Shown piece after piece: positions 33,130 through 45,671 of a stretch of DNA of 64,000 nucleotides. The first letter of the stretch is position 1, and each line of letters opens with the position of its first letter. A model generated the notes under the pieces. The model was given only the letters and a program-made list of their open reading frames with translations. It was not told where the DNA came from and did no database searches. Location of the stretch: assembly GCA_963691705.1 (NCBI GenBank), contig OY829539.1:64501-128500 (forward strand), given 5' to 3'. This DNA comes from Viola odorata (Eukaryota > Streptophyta > Magnoliopsida > Malpighiales > Violaceae). Position numbers and translations under genes: made by a program.

Positions 33130-36100
33130 TGTCGCACCCCCTTTTTCGTTGAAAACGAGTTTAGGATCGGGACGGGCCACGATGATAGACGAGTGTTGGA
33201 CTTGTCTTAACATCATGCAAAATGAAGTCGTCACCCTAATTTTCTAAGGTTTAGGGAACCTAATCGATGGCATAAAAATAAACAAACTAAGGCACAATGG
33301 TCTAAACCAAAGAACGATGGTTCGAGGTCGTATTATGGACTTGGGAAGGTGTTAGGCACCCAAGTCACATCCTTAAAAAAGGTTACCGATATGCGAGGTG
33401 TTTTGAAAATATTTTTGAACATGTAATTGACCCATCAAAGGTGACGTTACATCTTAGCATTTGGGTCATGTTATTTCCGTTTGGGTTCGAGGGATGGGGT
33501 TACCATTTTGTCTCGATGCTAGAGCGGACGCTCCCCCTTATCATTGAGCCATGCATGACTTAATTACTACGTGATCTATCATGGTTGAAACTAACAAAGT
33601 ACATTTTTATGAATGCACGTAGGTTGGCATGGCCTTTGGAGCCATCATGCATATCACTTAACAAGAAAAGCATTTTATTTCATGGCATATAAACGCGAGT
33701 GATATAAACACGTAAGCATGTGAGATTGATTTTATTTGATAGCAATTCTATATGTCATGCATGCGCGTAGGGTGGTTCTATTGCTACCTAAGTGGTCATG
33801 CTTATGATAAGGTTAAGGTTTTGGACCTTCATGTGATCATACAAGGAAACGTTTTAAGGTAATCTTACCTTTTGGATGAACCCCGATCGACCCATCTCTT
33901 CAAAACCGACATTAAATGACAATTGACATAAATACGTAGATATAACAAACATACACGATTTTTAACTACTTAACTAATTATTACAACCCATAATTCATAA
34001 TAAAACTACTTATCTAAATATTACAAACCAAATACTTACCTAATTATTACAAATTGGAGGTCGGGATAATTATCTAAATAATTATTACAACAACTGAAAT
34101 ATCTAATTAATTACAACAAGTTGATAATGAGTAATTACCTATTACAACAAGTGAAAATAAGCAATTAATTGTTACAACAAGTTTAGCAATTAATTATTGT
34201 TCCAAACATGAGATTTAAAATAATTGACGATTAATTATCATATACGAATGCGTAAAAATGATGCTTTTAATTTTAATGGGTCGGGCTAGACCCATACTTG
34301 GTTTTCTAATTTTTTTGGATACTATGCATGCAAATTCTTACGGAAAACATTTAAATTAAATAACAGAAGGATAAAAACGTACTTTTGACAGGAAGATTTG
34401 AAATTCTACCTACAAAATGAGAGTGTTAGTACGAACTTTAAAATAATAAATAATGAAAGCACATACACCATTTATCTCACACAAGCAGTCATAAAACAAG
34501 TACATATCATGTGGGCATTTCACAATTTTTACCACAAATTGGCACGACACATAGAAAATAAAACAATCATGTAAAACATGCAATTTAAAATTCATGGTAA
34601 AATTATATGGTATAAACTAAATAAATCTCATACATGGCATAAAATAAATAAAACAGCACACATGTAGCAACTCAATTCGAACAGATTAAACATGTCAAGA
34701 AAAAATCATACGAGCAATTTAAAATAAATTGACGAACCCACACGAAAGCTTGACATTAAAACAAAATAAATAAAGGGGACACATGGGCTTGGCCAAGCCC
34801 ATCAGAAATTAAAACAAAGAAGGGACGGGCTGAAGCCCGTCACCTTCTTCTTCTTGGCAAGAACAGCCAACATGGCTGTTCTTCTTCTTCACGTCGCCGG
34901 CCACCATGGCCGGCGACTCAAGCTCTACCAACACCACAAAAGCCCCCCTAAACAGCCTAGAAACTACCCACTCCACATCAGTAATAAAACCCTTCCAAAA
35001 CAGTAGGCAAATAGCAAGCAAAACAGAAGGAAAAGACGCACGCGAATCCTTCGGAAAACAGAAGCAACAGTGGACAATAACAAGCAACGATTCGACACGA
35101 AACTGACTCCTAACGTGCAGGGAAGTAGAAGGACTATCTTACGAACAAAACCTATCAAGAACTAGCTCAAACCGTCCGAAAACCATAGGCAATTTCATCA
35201 TGGCAAATCAATACGCATTAATGCCAATAATTCGTAATTAATTAATTCGAGCAGTATATGTTTAAATTGGGGAAAGAACATACCATGTAACTTGACAATC
35301 AAACATTTGAAACGAATTTAAGCCATTAATTCAGTATATAGATGCATAAACGAAAATTACCAAGAGAGAGAAGCTAGAGAGAGAGAGCTTGGAAACTCAC
35401 CTTAAACGCTTCCCTTTTGCTTTGGTCTGATGTTGATGATGAATAGGTGCGACAACCCGTGCCCGCGCGGTGGTGAAGAGCATCCTATTTATAGGCAAGA
35501 GCCATGGTTGAATTTAGAGTAAGTCGGTTGTGGTCTCCGACCGTGAGTGGAAAGGAAAGCATCCGACGTGGTCCTCCAAGTCCTTGTCTATGGTCAGCCA
35601 GTTTCAAATAATATCAAGGGAACCAAGCTAATATTCGTGTCTGCCAGGCCGGTGGAGGACCAATCACAAGGAAGGAAAGCAAAACATGCATTAAAATGAA
35701 TTAATTCCCACACGGGATATTTTGGTACGAGCGAGGACGCTCGAGAACGAAAATAAATCCGAACCGAAGGAACCGTAGCATGCAGAAAAATAAGACGAGA
35801 AAAATAATATACAGCGAAAAAAAGCGAAAGCTGATTTAACGTATTTATTTTCTTATTCGGAAATGTCAAAACGTTCGCGCGCAAAATAAATGTCCTTACG
35901 ACAAAAATTGAACGAAACTGAACGCGCTAGCGTGAACGAGAAAATTAACACGTAATTATCAAACAAAGAAAAAGGCGTTCTACACTCGGTCCCGGGAAAC
36001 TTACTCAAGACCGATAGAAGTTCGCGAAAAGACAGCTAAAAGTACGAAAAAATTAAAAAGGCACGAAATGACAAGAAAATTTAAACAAACTAGCCTAGGA

Positions 36101-36190
36101 CCAGAATCGTCATGAATTTTGATCTAAACAAGCTAAAAAGTGGTAAAAACGTAAAGGTTGTGATGGAAAGTCAAAAATCGGGTAGCAACA
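33130..36190 (-). repeat. 3.06-kb gypsy LTR (minus orientation)
   Basis: On the minus strand it begins TGTTGCTACCCGATTTTTG (36190) and ends GGGGGTGCGACA (33130), with the gypsy primer-binding region immediately after. A TATA box CTATAAATAGG lies near 35483-35493, and the transcribed leader would follow it. No protein-coding frame of note. Only this one LTR is present in the window. The GTCAG on its right (36191-36195) should be one side of the target duplication. Confidence 0.65.
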
Positions 36191-37838
36191 GTCAGGGATG
36201 AAGTTGAGGAATGGATCCTTATACGCACCCAAATATTTCACATACACTATGGAAGATTCCTGCACAAGTGGTTCAAAAATAGAAAAGAGAGGTATCAATG
36301 TTAGTGTGTGCTAAATGATCCTCATTGCATAAAGGCACACTCATTGGATCACTAGCAAATAAAACATCATCTCGAATCTTTTTCTCACTCTATCCTCTCA
36401 CACTTTCAGCCCTAGTTGTTATTTCCTTACTCTTTTCTTTTTCCAAAGTAACACTCTTAAACTCAATATTTACACTCGAGTCATTTGTGTTATTAGTAGA
36501 AGGAAGAGGGGTGGAAACGGATTCATCAAGGGTTGGTATGATCATCTCACTCTCATTTTCAACACAAATATCAAACATATTTGCTTCAAGAGATTGAGAA
36601 GGTGGAGGTGGCTGGATTGGTTTTGGTTGAATTTGGATTGGAAGGGTTATGGCGCTAAGAGCGGGAGGAATTATGGCACTAGAGGTGGGAGGAACTATGA
36701 TGCGAGGACCGGTCAGAGCTATGAGGGATTCAACTGGTTTACCAATGGCCATTATCAATTTCTTGCACATGGCCATTAATTCATCATGCTTCCGGTCCGC
36801 TGATGTGAGTATGGTCATTAAATCATCATGCCTTTGGTCTGCTTTGGCCTGACCTCTCTCTATGGCCTCAAGTATTCTAATTGACATAATTGAAAGTGTT
36901 AGATGCTTTACACACTAGAGAGGTGGGACGGAAGAAAGGAATAAATGTTTAATTAGGTGGAAAGGATGAGTACTTGGTTCGGACCAGTGGAAACAAGAAG
37001 AAGTGGAAGGCTACTTTGCATTAAGTTACTCAAAAGGATTGGACAAATGGAATGTTCTAATTGAATATTTTGAGTGGAAGACAAGAAGGTGGTAGAATTT
37101 GTGGGTTGTATTCTAGTTTGTTTAATAAAAGTAGAGAATGTTATTAAACAAACTAAAAGGTAAAGAAAGGAGTGTGGGATGGGAAGGTTGGCCGGCCAAG
37201 AGTGGGAGACCAAGAGGAGTGGAGGTCACTCTCCTTACAAAATTAAATTTGAATAAGAAAAGTGGGGAACAACCTTTCTACAAAGATAGAAACTTTTGGA
37301 AAAGAAAGGAGAAAACAAATGATGGTGGGAAATTATTAATTTTGACTACAAAATTAATAAACAAAAGGAAAACACTCTTTAGAGTCAGACTCAAACAAAT
37401 TCAGATTAAAGACCACAGGACTCAAGAACAAGATGAACACATGAAGAACACAAAGAGTGTTCTTGACAGACCTTCGGCTATTGACTCTTATCTATAGGAA
37501 ACTTTGGCTAAAAATTACGAAATTTTACAGGGACACTCGAAAGATGTAGACCTACAACTTTGAACAAGGGAAGAAAATAAGATTCCAACTGGAAGACACC
37601 GAAAACCGACCACGAACACGAGAACTGTTTTTCTCGAGTGAAATCTGCACACTTTTCTTCGGAGGTCCAAAAGTATGAAAATTACACCGAATTAACAGTC
37701 GACCAAAAAACAAAAATTGTTATAAACAGATTGCATTTTGTTGACACAAAATTTCGGAATTTTATAGGGAGTAGAACTCACAAAAATGGAACAGAAACGA
37801 ACGAACAACTCAAAAACAGCTAGAGCTCCGCTACCACT
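36191..37838 (-). mobile_element. Internal region of a minus-strand LTR element with gag-like frame
   Basis: The primer-binding sequence AGTGGTAGCGGAGCTCTAG (37819-37837, minus) adjoins the LTR end at 37839, followed by a 930-base leader and then a frame at 36390-36887. That frame reads MSIRILEAIERGQAKADQRH, a heptad-like ADQRHDDLM/ADRKHDELM pair and a proline-rich middle (QPKPIQPPPPSQ). The coiled coil plus proline-rich start is what retroelement gag N-termini often show, but the lineage is unclear. It is open for 166 codons and then ends. The rest of the element is cut off by the 3-kb LTR. Confidence 0.5.
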
Positions 37839-38677
37839 TGATACGCTCCGGCTCATTTTTAATTGAACCGTAGAGTATGGAGCTCTTGTTGGAGGATCTA
37901 GTCCGAGAGTTGTCACACACAAGATGATGAATAACGACACTAACAATGGAAATGACTCGGATATGCGCAGCGGATTGGAAGAACGATGATGAACACAAGG
38001 AAAGGATTGTATTTACCGTGGATGTTTATGGTTGGATGGATGGATGGACGAATTGAACAAGATGATGATGATTGTAACAACACACTTGAAAGCTTGTAGA
38101 TTCAGTAGCAAGAGCAGTAGGCAAATAATTCGAAAGATACACACTCAATCGATTACAATGATAAACTCCCAGGAGGGATTAGAGAAGAGTAAACTCAATT
38201 CAATAATCCTTCCGAGGAATGGGTAAGAGTTTAGGAGAGAAAAGGGAGGAAAACTCACTCACAATATTCTCTCAATGTCTAAACTAATTAAAACAAGCAA
38301 GAAACTATCTATTTATATTATTACATAAATTGAACATAAAATGGCAAAACGGAAATAACTTGCACATAAAACAGTAGCCTGGCGGTATGCTGCCAGAGAG
38401 GAGGGTGTCCAGGCGGCATGCCGCTAGGGTCGTGGTCTTGATCAATTGTTCCGCTTCGGAGCTGGCGGTATGCCGTGTGAGAGGAAGGTGTTCTGGCGGT
38501 ATGCCGCCAGACACAGTCTTTTCATTTTCCTTGGTGCATAGGCAGGGAAAGCTAGGCCACGAAGGTGGCCTTGTGTGGGCACGAGTCTCGCCTATTTTTG
38601 ATGTCTTTGGGTATGTCTCTCGGCCCTCAGTTGGGTGCTCATTCCTCACATGAACAAAGATAGACATGATCGTATCA
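37839..38677 (-). repeat. LTR copy 1 (839 bp) of a tandem LTR pair
   Basis: The ends are TGATACG and CGTATCA. The minus-strand TATA box TATAAATAG is near 38308-38318. It carries several GGCGG(C/T)ATGCCGCC-like palindromes (38383, 38413, 38463, 38493). About 98 percent identical to copy 2, by reading roughly fourteen differences, mostly transitions. Confidence 0.75.
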
Positions 38678-38681
38678 TCCT

Positions 38682-39520
38682 TGATACGCTCCGACTCATT
38701 TTTAATTGAACCGTAGAGTATGGAGCTCTTGTTGGAGGATCTAGTCCGAGAGTTGTCACACACAAGATGATGAATAACGACACTAACAATGGAAATGACT
38801 CGGATATGCGCAGCAAATTGGAAGAACGATGATGAACACAAGGAAAGGATTGGATTTACCGTGGATGTTTATGGTTGGATGGATGGATGGATGAATTGAA
38901 CAAGATGATGATGATTGTAACAACACACTTGAAAACTTGTAGATTCAGTAGCAAGAGCAGTAGGCAAATAATTCGAAAGATACACACTCAATCGATTACA
39001 ATGATAAACTCCCAGGAGGGATTAGAGAAGAGTAAACTCAATTCAATAATCCTTCCAAGGAATGGGTAAGAGTTTAGGAGAGAAAAGGGAGGAAAACTCA
39101 CTCACAATATTCTCTCAATGTCTAAACTAATTAAAACAAGCAAGAAACTAGCTATTTATATTATTACATAAATTGAACATAAAATGACAAAACGGAAATA
39201 ACTTGCACATAAAACAGTAGCCTGGCGGTATGCCACCAGAGAGGAGGGTGTCCAGGCGGCATGCCGCTAGGGTCGTGGTCTTGATCAATTGTTCCGCTTC
39301 GGAGCTGGCGGTATGCCGTGTGAGAGGAAGGTGTTCTGGCGGTATGCCGCCAGACACAGTCTTTTCATTTTCCTTGGCACATGGGCAGGGAAAGCTAGGC
39401 CACGAGGGTGGCCTTGTGTGGGCACGAGTCTCGCCTATTTTTGATGTCTTTGGGTATGTCTCTCGGCCCTCGGTTGGGTGCTCATTCCTCACATGAATGA
39501 AGATAGACATGATCGTATCA
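38682..39520 (-). repeat. LTR copy 2 (839 bp), four bases from copy 1
   Basis: Same length and ends as copy 1, separated from it by TCCT only. Its right end CGTATCA abuts CTAAATGG inside an Athila-type integrase frame, so this LTR edge is the insertion boundary. An open stretch crossing both copies on the minus strand is not a gene. Confidence 0.75.
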
Positions 39521-40341
39521 CTAAATGGATAGAAGCGAAAGCAACTAGGACCAATGATGTTAAAACTGTTGTTTCATTTTTGAAAACTAACATTTTGAAC
39601 AAATTTGGTGTGCCTAGGGGAATCATTAGCGATCGTGGGACATATTTTTGCAATAGGATTATTGTTTCACTTTTCAAGAAATATGGTGTAACATACAAGG
39701 TTTCCATTGCTTACCATCCTCAATCGAACGGCCAAGCAGAAGTATCAAACAGAGAGGTCAAGTCGATCTTAGCTAAGACAGTTGGCTTAGATCGACGAGA
39801 TTGGAGCCAAAGGCTGGATGATGCATTGTGGGCATATAGGACCGCCTATAAAACTCCCATAGGAATGACTCCGTACAAATTGGTGTATGGGAAATCGTGC
39901 CACCTGCCAGTAGGTATGCAACATATAGCTTATTAGGCAATTCAGAAATGCAATCTAAGGTACGACCAAGCAGGTGAGGAAAGGAAGCTTCAAATCCACG
40001 AGATGGAGGAACTAAGGAACCAAGCTTATGAAAATCAGCTCTTAGCTAAGATCCGGATGAAATCTTATCACGATAAGAAGATCGTTGAGAAAAATCTCCA
40101 ACTTGGAGGGAAGGTCCTTCTGTACAATTCTCGATTTAAGCTCTTTCCTGGTAAGCTTAAGACTAAATGGGAAGGTCCATATGTTATCACTAACATCTAC
40201 CCTCATGGTGCAGTGGATATTAAGAATGAAAAGACAGGTATTGTATTCAAAGTCAATAGACAGCGCCTCAAACCATTCTTGGAAGGGTTTCCAACATTCG
40301 AGGAAAGCCAGGTGGTTGAAGACCCACCTGGGATTCAATGA
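39521..40341 (+). pseudogene. Athila-type integrase, 5' truncated
   Basis: Integrase joins retroelement DNA to the chromosome. The frame starts at the LTR border with KWIEAKATRTND, has the second catalytic Asp in GIISDRGTYF and the Glu in HPQSNGQAEVSNRE, then RTAYKTPIGMTPYKLVYGK and a C-terminal part (WEGPYVITNIYPHGAVDI). The first catalytic Asp and the zinc finger are missing, because the insertion at 39520 removed or displaced them. A TAG at 39934-39936 replaces the Trp of AYWAI; otherwise the frame is open to the TGA at 40339-40341. It lacks a chromodomain, as Athila does. Confidence 0.85.
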
Positions 40342-40874
40342 AAAGCAGAGCAGAGTCATGCCTAGGACAATAACTAAGGCGCTACATGGGAGGCAACCCA
40401 TGCTTTTTAATTCTTTTCTTTCCCCTCTTTTATTCTCTTTTTGTTTTATTTTTATTTGTGAATAAATTGTTTGTTCAGTTTTTTTTAGAGTTGCTGACCC
40501 GTTTTCTTCCAGGAATTTCTTCAGGAGTTTGTAAAGAGAAAGTGTGGTGAGGGTGTTTGGCTAAGCCTTTTTTATCTAAGCCAAACCTTCTTCAAAGAGT
40601 GAGGATTAAAGGATGCGCGGAAATAAAAAGAAAGAAAGAGAGAAAACAGATTACGTGTCAAAAAAGGGGAGAAAAAGTAGGAGTAACGGTTAGAATTTGA
40701 AAATTAAACTTTTTCAAATTCTAATTAATGAAAATAATGATGAGATAAACCCCTTATCTCCCACTAAACCCTAAAATCCCTAAATTTTCTCTCCCACCGA
40801 AAATCTCTCAACCCGTTCTAATCCAACTCTCTCCACCTTCCTACATTCACTCCACGATCAACTCTCTTCAATCA
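40342..40874 (+). other. Spacer between integrase and the env-position ORF
   Basis: The GGGAGGCAACCCATGC leader motif is at 40387-40402, then T-rich DNA. It may contain the acceptor for a spliced message of the next frame. No protein. Confidence 0.45.
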
Positions 40875-42982
40875 TGGTTAAATCAAAGAAATCCTCTAAG
40901 AAATCAGCCACTCAAGAATCCCCTCCGAAAAATCAAACATCTCCTATCTCTTCGCCATCTCCCTCTCTCACAAATCCAGAATAGGATCTGCCCAAGAACC
41001 TAGACGAAGCACTCAAACTAGCAAGGACAATCATGTCTATAAAGGAAAATCCGTCTGGTTCTCCCAAGCAGCCTGAAAAGGAAGTATTTCCACTCCTCCT
41101 ACAGTCATAACTTCTGGGTCCCCCAAGGGAAATCTCCCAACCAGTAGGAAGATTCTTCTCTGAGAAGAACCAAAAGCCCAATCTAGGGTTAGCAAGGAGG
41201 GGAGTCCAGATGTTGAGGTGATTTCGGAAACGAACTCCGACGAGAAGCCGCAACCTGCTTCCAGAACCAAACAGGTGGCTCGAAAGAAGGGCGCAAAGAA
41301 GCCAATCTATTTTAAACCCTCGTCTGATCAGGGTTTAACTAAGGAGAAAAAGAGGGCAGGGAAGAGAAAGATCGACACAGCTGATGAGGAAGAGCTGCCG
41401 GCTAAGAGGACGTGCTCAGCGTCTGCAAGAGGGAAGAAGAAACTGGAAGAAGATGAACCTGACAATGACTCAGACGCAGAAGCAACTGCAGTCTTGGCCA
41501 AGCCTACGGCCAAGACTGCCAAGGTATTCCTACCCCCTTAAGCTCATTAAATAGTTATTTAAGGCCTGATACCCTTGATCTTAGGGCTAGATTGAATGAG
41601 AAGCATGCTTGTGAAATTACCCAGTTTGCTATTCTTGATTTTTCATTCCTCGATGCTTTGGGTGTGGGTAACAGGATTAGGCAATTTATAATTAATATTG
41701 GGTGGGAATCTTTTTTGTACCTTGATCTGCCTACTTATGCTGAGTTGTGTTTGGAGTTCCATGCATTTTTCTAGTTAGATCAGGATAGATTGTATGCCAA
41801 TAGAAGGGCTAATCCTGATCTAGGTGCATCTGATGTGGTTAATTTTAGATTGCTTGATATTTGGTCTCACTTGTCTATTGATGATTTTAATATCATGCTT
41901 GGATTTGTCAAAGTGGATGGGGTTAATTCTGAGGAGTATAAGAATGCCTTGACTGATTATCCCCCAGATTGGGATAAGATAGTAGCCTATAGGGAATTAG
42001 TTGGTGACCCTAAGGGGAATTTTGATAAGAATGCTAAGGCTCACTAGATCTGAGATCCTACTTTGAGGATGCTCCAAAGGATCATTTCCATTAACCTCTC
42101 TGGTAAGACAACTGTCTCAGGCAATATTTCTAAGCTTGAGGTTTTTCTACTTTAGTGCTTGCTGCATAAAAAGAGATTGAACTTAGGCTACTGGATTGTA
42201 AGGCAAATAAAAGCATGTGACCCCATCCCCAAACTGATCTTAGGAACCCTTATTTCTTCCATTACTGCAACTGCTAGGGGTATTGATTTGTCTACTCTAA
42301 ATATGCATTTATCCTGTACTGTTAAGATCATGGATCTTAAGGCTTTTGACCAGATAGGCCATTTCCACGAGGAAAAAGGCTTTCTTTGTTTTAATACAGG
42401 ATTCACACAAGTGGCAAACCACCTCTATGGGAAGAAGGTCAATGGCAATTTCAAGTTGCGACCAATCCAGCTTGATGATGCGGTCCCCCATTCCAGCAGT
42501 GCAGACAAAGAGCCTAATCTTGGCCAAGATGGAAAGACAAGTGACCCAACAGATGATCCAGACTTTGTCCACCCGTTAATTCCAGAATGGGCACGGGAAC
42601 TCCTCTACATGCTGCGTGATCAGATGCAGGTCTTCACGAAAAACCAGCATTTGTTCCATGACTACCAGTTGGATGCTAAGGAATAGTTAAGGTAGGTGGT
42701 TGACTAGCAGCAAGCTCTATTTCAGCATATCGAGAAAGCCCAGCAGGAACAACTCAGTAAGATTCTGGAGCAATAGGAGAACGGATTCCAACGCATCCAG
42801 AACCTCCTTGAGATCTCCTTCAAGTTTATCCAAGCTATGGATAAAGTTGTCGCGCGCATACGCAACAAGGTCGATTCTCATTTTAGCAGCAACAACGATT
42901 CTAGTGACTCTTCCGAAGAAGGAGATGGTTCTGCTCTGTTAGTACCTAATCAACCTCAGCCTCCACCTCCCACAACTCAGTA
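40875..42982 (+). pseudogene. Athila-type ORF in the env position
   Basis: It starts MVKSKKSSKKSATQESPPKN at 40875. A basic, low-complexity part follows (KKGAKKPIYFKP, KKRAGKRKID, EEDEPDNDSDAE). Then, after a frame change near 41545, comes the conserved body NEKHACEITQFAILD, FIINIGWESFLYLDLPTY, DLGASDVVNFRLLDIWSHLS and HKKRLNLGYWIVRQIKA, then an acidic, Gln-rich C-terminus ending PPPPTTQ, TAA. Such a protein, resembling Athila ORF families such as PF03078, is usual between pol and the 3' LTR of Athila elements. Its role is unproven. It is broken by many in-frame stops, nearly all TAG (41772, 42045, 42153, 42684, 42775 region). Confidence 0.6.
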
Positions 42983-44183
42983 AATGCCCCCAGGTCGTGT
43001 CTTTTTCTTTTCTTTTCTTTTATTTTTATTATGTCTTTTCTTTTTATTTTAGCTCTCATTTGCACATTGAGGACAATGTGTCCTTTAAGTATGGTGAGGG
43101 TGTTTCTATATGACTTGTCTGTATACATACATGTTTTATGTGTTTTTGTGTGATTTTTCTTTTGTTGCGTGAAATTTTTTTCGAATCTAGGCTAAGTTAG
43201 GTGGCCTAGATCGTCTAGTAGAGTCTGATGCATGATTTTTGTTGTCTTTTTATGTGATTTTAGGCATGTGTGTTTTATGTTTTGTTGGAGTGTTGGTAAA
43301 TTTTCTGGACCATACTCGAAGCCTTCCCCTTAATGTCTTAACCTTGACATTTAGCATCCTTCACCTTGTGACCCCGTATCTTATGAGCAAGGCGATTAAA
43401 TGGGTTAACATATTCAACACCGGTAAGGGTACGATTCCGGGTACCTTTTAAACATCCATCTTGTACATGATTATGTGGTCTAGCATTGTGTAACTGATTT
43501 GACAAATATACAAGCTTCCACCAAAAATATTAAGCATTCCCCCAAAGAAAAAACTGCTAGTGGTGAATAGAGTCTCTGCCTTGTGGTATGCTGAATTTGC
43601 TCTGATGTTCAGAGAACTACTTTTATGCCTAGTATAATGCGTGCTCTAAAAAAATTTGCAATAATTTGTCTTGATATTTCTGCCTCATTAAGCATTAATA
43701 TTCAAGAAACTTTCAAAAGAGCAAAGAAGAAAAAAATGTATTTGTCTTGATATTTCTGCCTTATTAAGCATTAATAATCAAGAAACTTGTAGCAATACTG
43801 GCATAGATAATTTTTCAGCAAGGTAAAATTAATAATGAGATGAGCAGTTTGAATTAGGGGAAGAGTATGGGAAGTCGGTGGTTGCCTTGTCTTGTTGAGT
43901 CTGCTATGGAATGCAAAGATATTATGATAATGTGGAATTCAGATGTTTGGGGTGTTGAATAGGCCATGTTCATAAGGGTTGGGATCCATTGAGAAGTATG
44001 CTGACTGTCATAGGTATGAAGGTGTAAAGGATTGGCCAAGGGTATTCTGTCCAGAAAAAAAAAAATTTGCCATTGTATGTATTTGTTTTTCTTTTGTTTA
44101 GAGTCTTTATTTTGTTTAGAGTCTTTATTTTGTTTAGAGTCTAGTATGCTTGGGGGCAAGCATTGTTTAAGTGTGGTGAGATT
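42983..44183 (+). other. 3' noncoding region of the Athila-type element
   Basis: T-rich at first, with no gene. It contains a roughly 70-bp direct duplication (about 43665-43720 and 43735-43795, TTGTCTTGATATTTCTGCC). It closes with GCTTGGGGGCAAGCATTGTT and GTGTGGTGAGAT, the motif that precedes the 3' LTR in Athila elements and acts as polypurine tract. Confidence 0.6.
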
Positions 44184-45671
44184 TGATTGACGTTTATTTC
44201 CATGCATTTTCACCATCTTAAACTACCTTGTTTATGGTGAAAATAGACTCTTTCACGTCAATTTGCTATCTTTTGAAGGAAGTCTTGGGAAACGAAAGAA
44301 ATGAAGGGAACGCCAGCCTTGAGCGATAGAGTAGCAACCTTGGCCGCAGGCTTGGCCAAGATTGCCGAGAAAGAAGCATGCTGGTCATGGACTCAAGGAA
44401 GACGCGTTTGGATTGAGTCGACAGCTGGCTGTTGCGTCTACTAGGAGGACTCTAGGGATTTACTTTGATTCCGATTTGAACAAACAAACAATCTGGCTGT
44501 TTTAAATATTTATTTTATTTTATTGTATGTTTCGAATTTGAACAATTGGGATTTTATCCCTATCTTTTATCTTTTTTTTTAAAGTTTGGAATTTGGAAAG
44601 AAACGTGATGGGCGGGGACTCTAACCTTGTTAAAGGTTAGGGAAGCTGTCAATTACGGGATCTTCCATCTTCCAACTTCTAGGTTGTAAACACTTTTGCG
44701 CTGTGGTTATTCAATTTGAATATCACAGATTTAATTTAGTTTTATGTTCATCAATTATTTCCTTGCTTCTTTAATTATTATGTCTAGCAGCTAAACACCC
44801 AATTCTTGGTAAGGGTTGAGTGAGCGCACTTGTGAATTGTGAGATCGATCTGTTCTCAATATCCTCTCGTTCATAATTGATTCAAGTTCTATTTCAATAA
44901 ACCGGTTCCTATCTAGGCTAAGATTTGATCAACCATAGGCAAGATAAGGAATTTGTAGCCAGTCACGAAGGGGACGAGCCGAAGCCAGAGTGACGCAAGT
45001 ATGCAACTAGCTTCGTGGAAGTTAGTGAACTTGGATCGATATAGGCCTAACCAGACTGACAATCTAGGGCTCCGAATTGGGAGCAACTTGGCCTAGACTT
45101 TGTCTTTCCCTGCACCATTGAGAAAACGCATGTGCCTCAAGCCAGCAGCCAATTGGATAAACCCTTTAACCAGCAAGGTGTCCATTGGTTAGGATCACTA
45201 GGAAAGGGAGTTCCCGCCAAGTGGTTTCAAGAGGAAAGTAGGATTGGAAAGGAGTTCCTCCCAATCTATAGCAGTGTTATGAGGGAGAAGGAGAAAATCT
45301 AAAGGTCAATGATCGACTAAACAAGAAATGCGCTCACGAATTCGCCCTTACCAGGAGTTTACCTCACATCAGTTAACAACCAATCTCAATCAGCAATCTT
45401 AGCTAAGATTCACTTCTGCCTAAGATTGTTTCTTTATTTAATTTTTGCTTTGTTTCTTTTTATTGCTTTGTTTATCTTAATTGCAGAAACAAAACCCCTC
45501 AACTCCAGTGACGAGGAAGTCGAGTCGAAACTACAATTTCCCGAAAGATCTCTGTGGACGATCCTCTTACCACGATCTACAAGTTCCTTGTGGATGAGTG
45601 ATAAGTTGTATTCCTACCCCTAATTTCCTATATTTTATACAACTAAATTTGATGCCCTCGACACGCAATCA
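44184..45671 (+). repeat. 3' LTR of the Athila-type element
   Basis: It starts TGATTGACG right after the purine-rich tract and appears to end CGCAATCA, so the ends TGATTG/CAATCA are inverted. The length of 1488 bp is normal for Athila. The 5' half of the element, including its other LTR, is not in recognisable form in the window. The right border is the less certain one. Confidence 0.55.

Noticed and set aside
34809..35158. Open frames inside the 3-kb LTR
   Set aside because: They are short, on both strands and without domain features; LTR DNA is normally noncoding.
38305..38841. 178-codon minus-strand open frame across the tandem LTR junction
   Set aside because: It spans two LTR copies and the four-base gap, and the in-copy part contains stops in the sister LTR; no protein-like composition.
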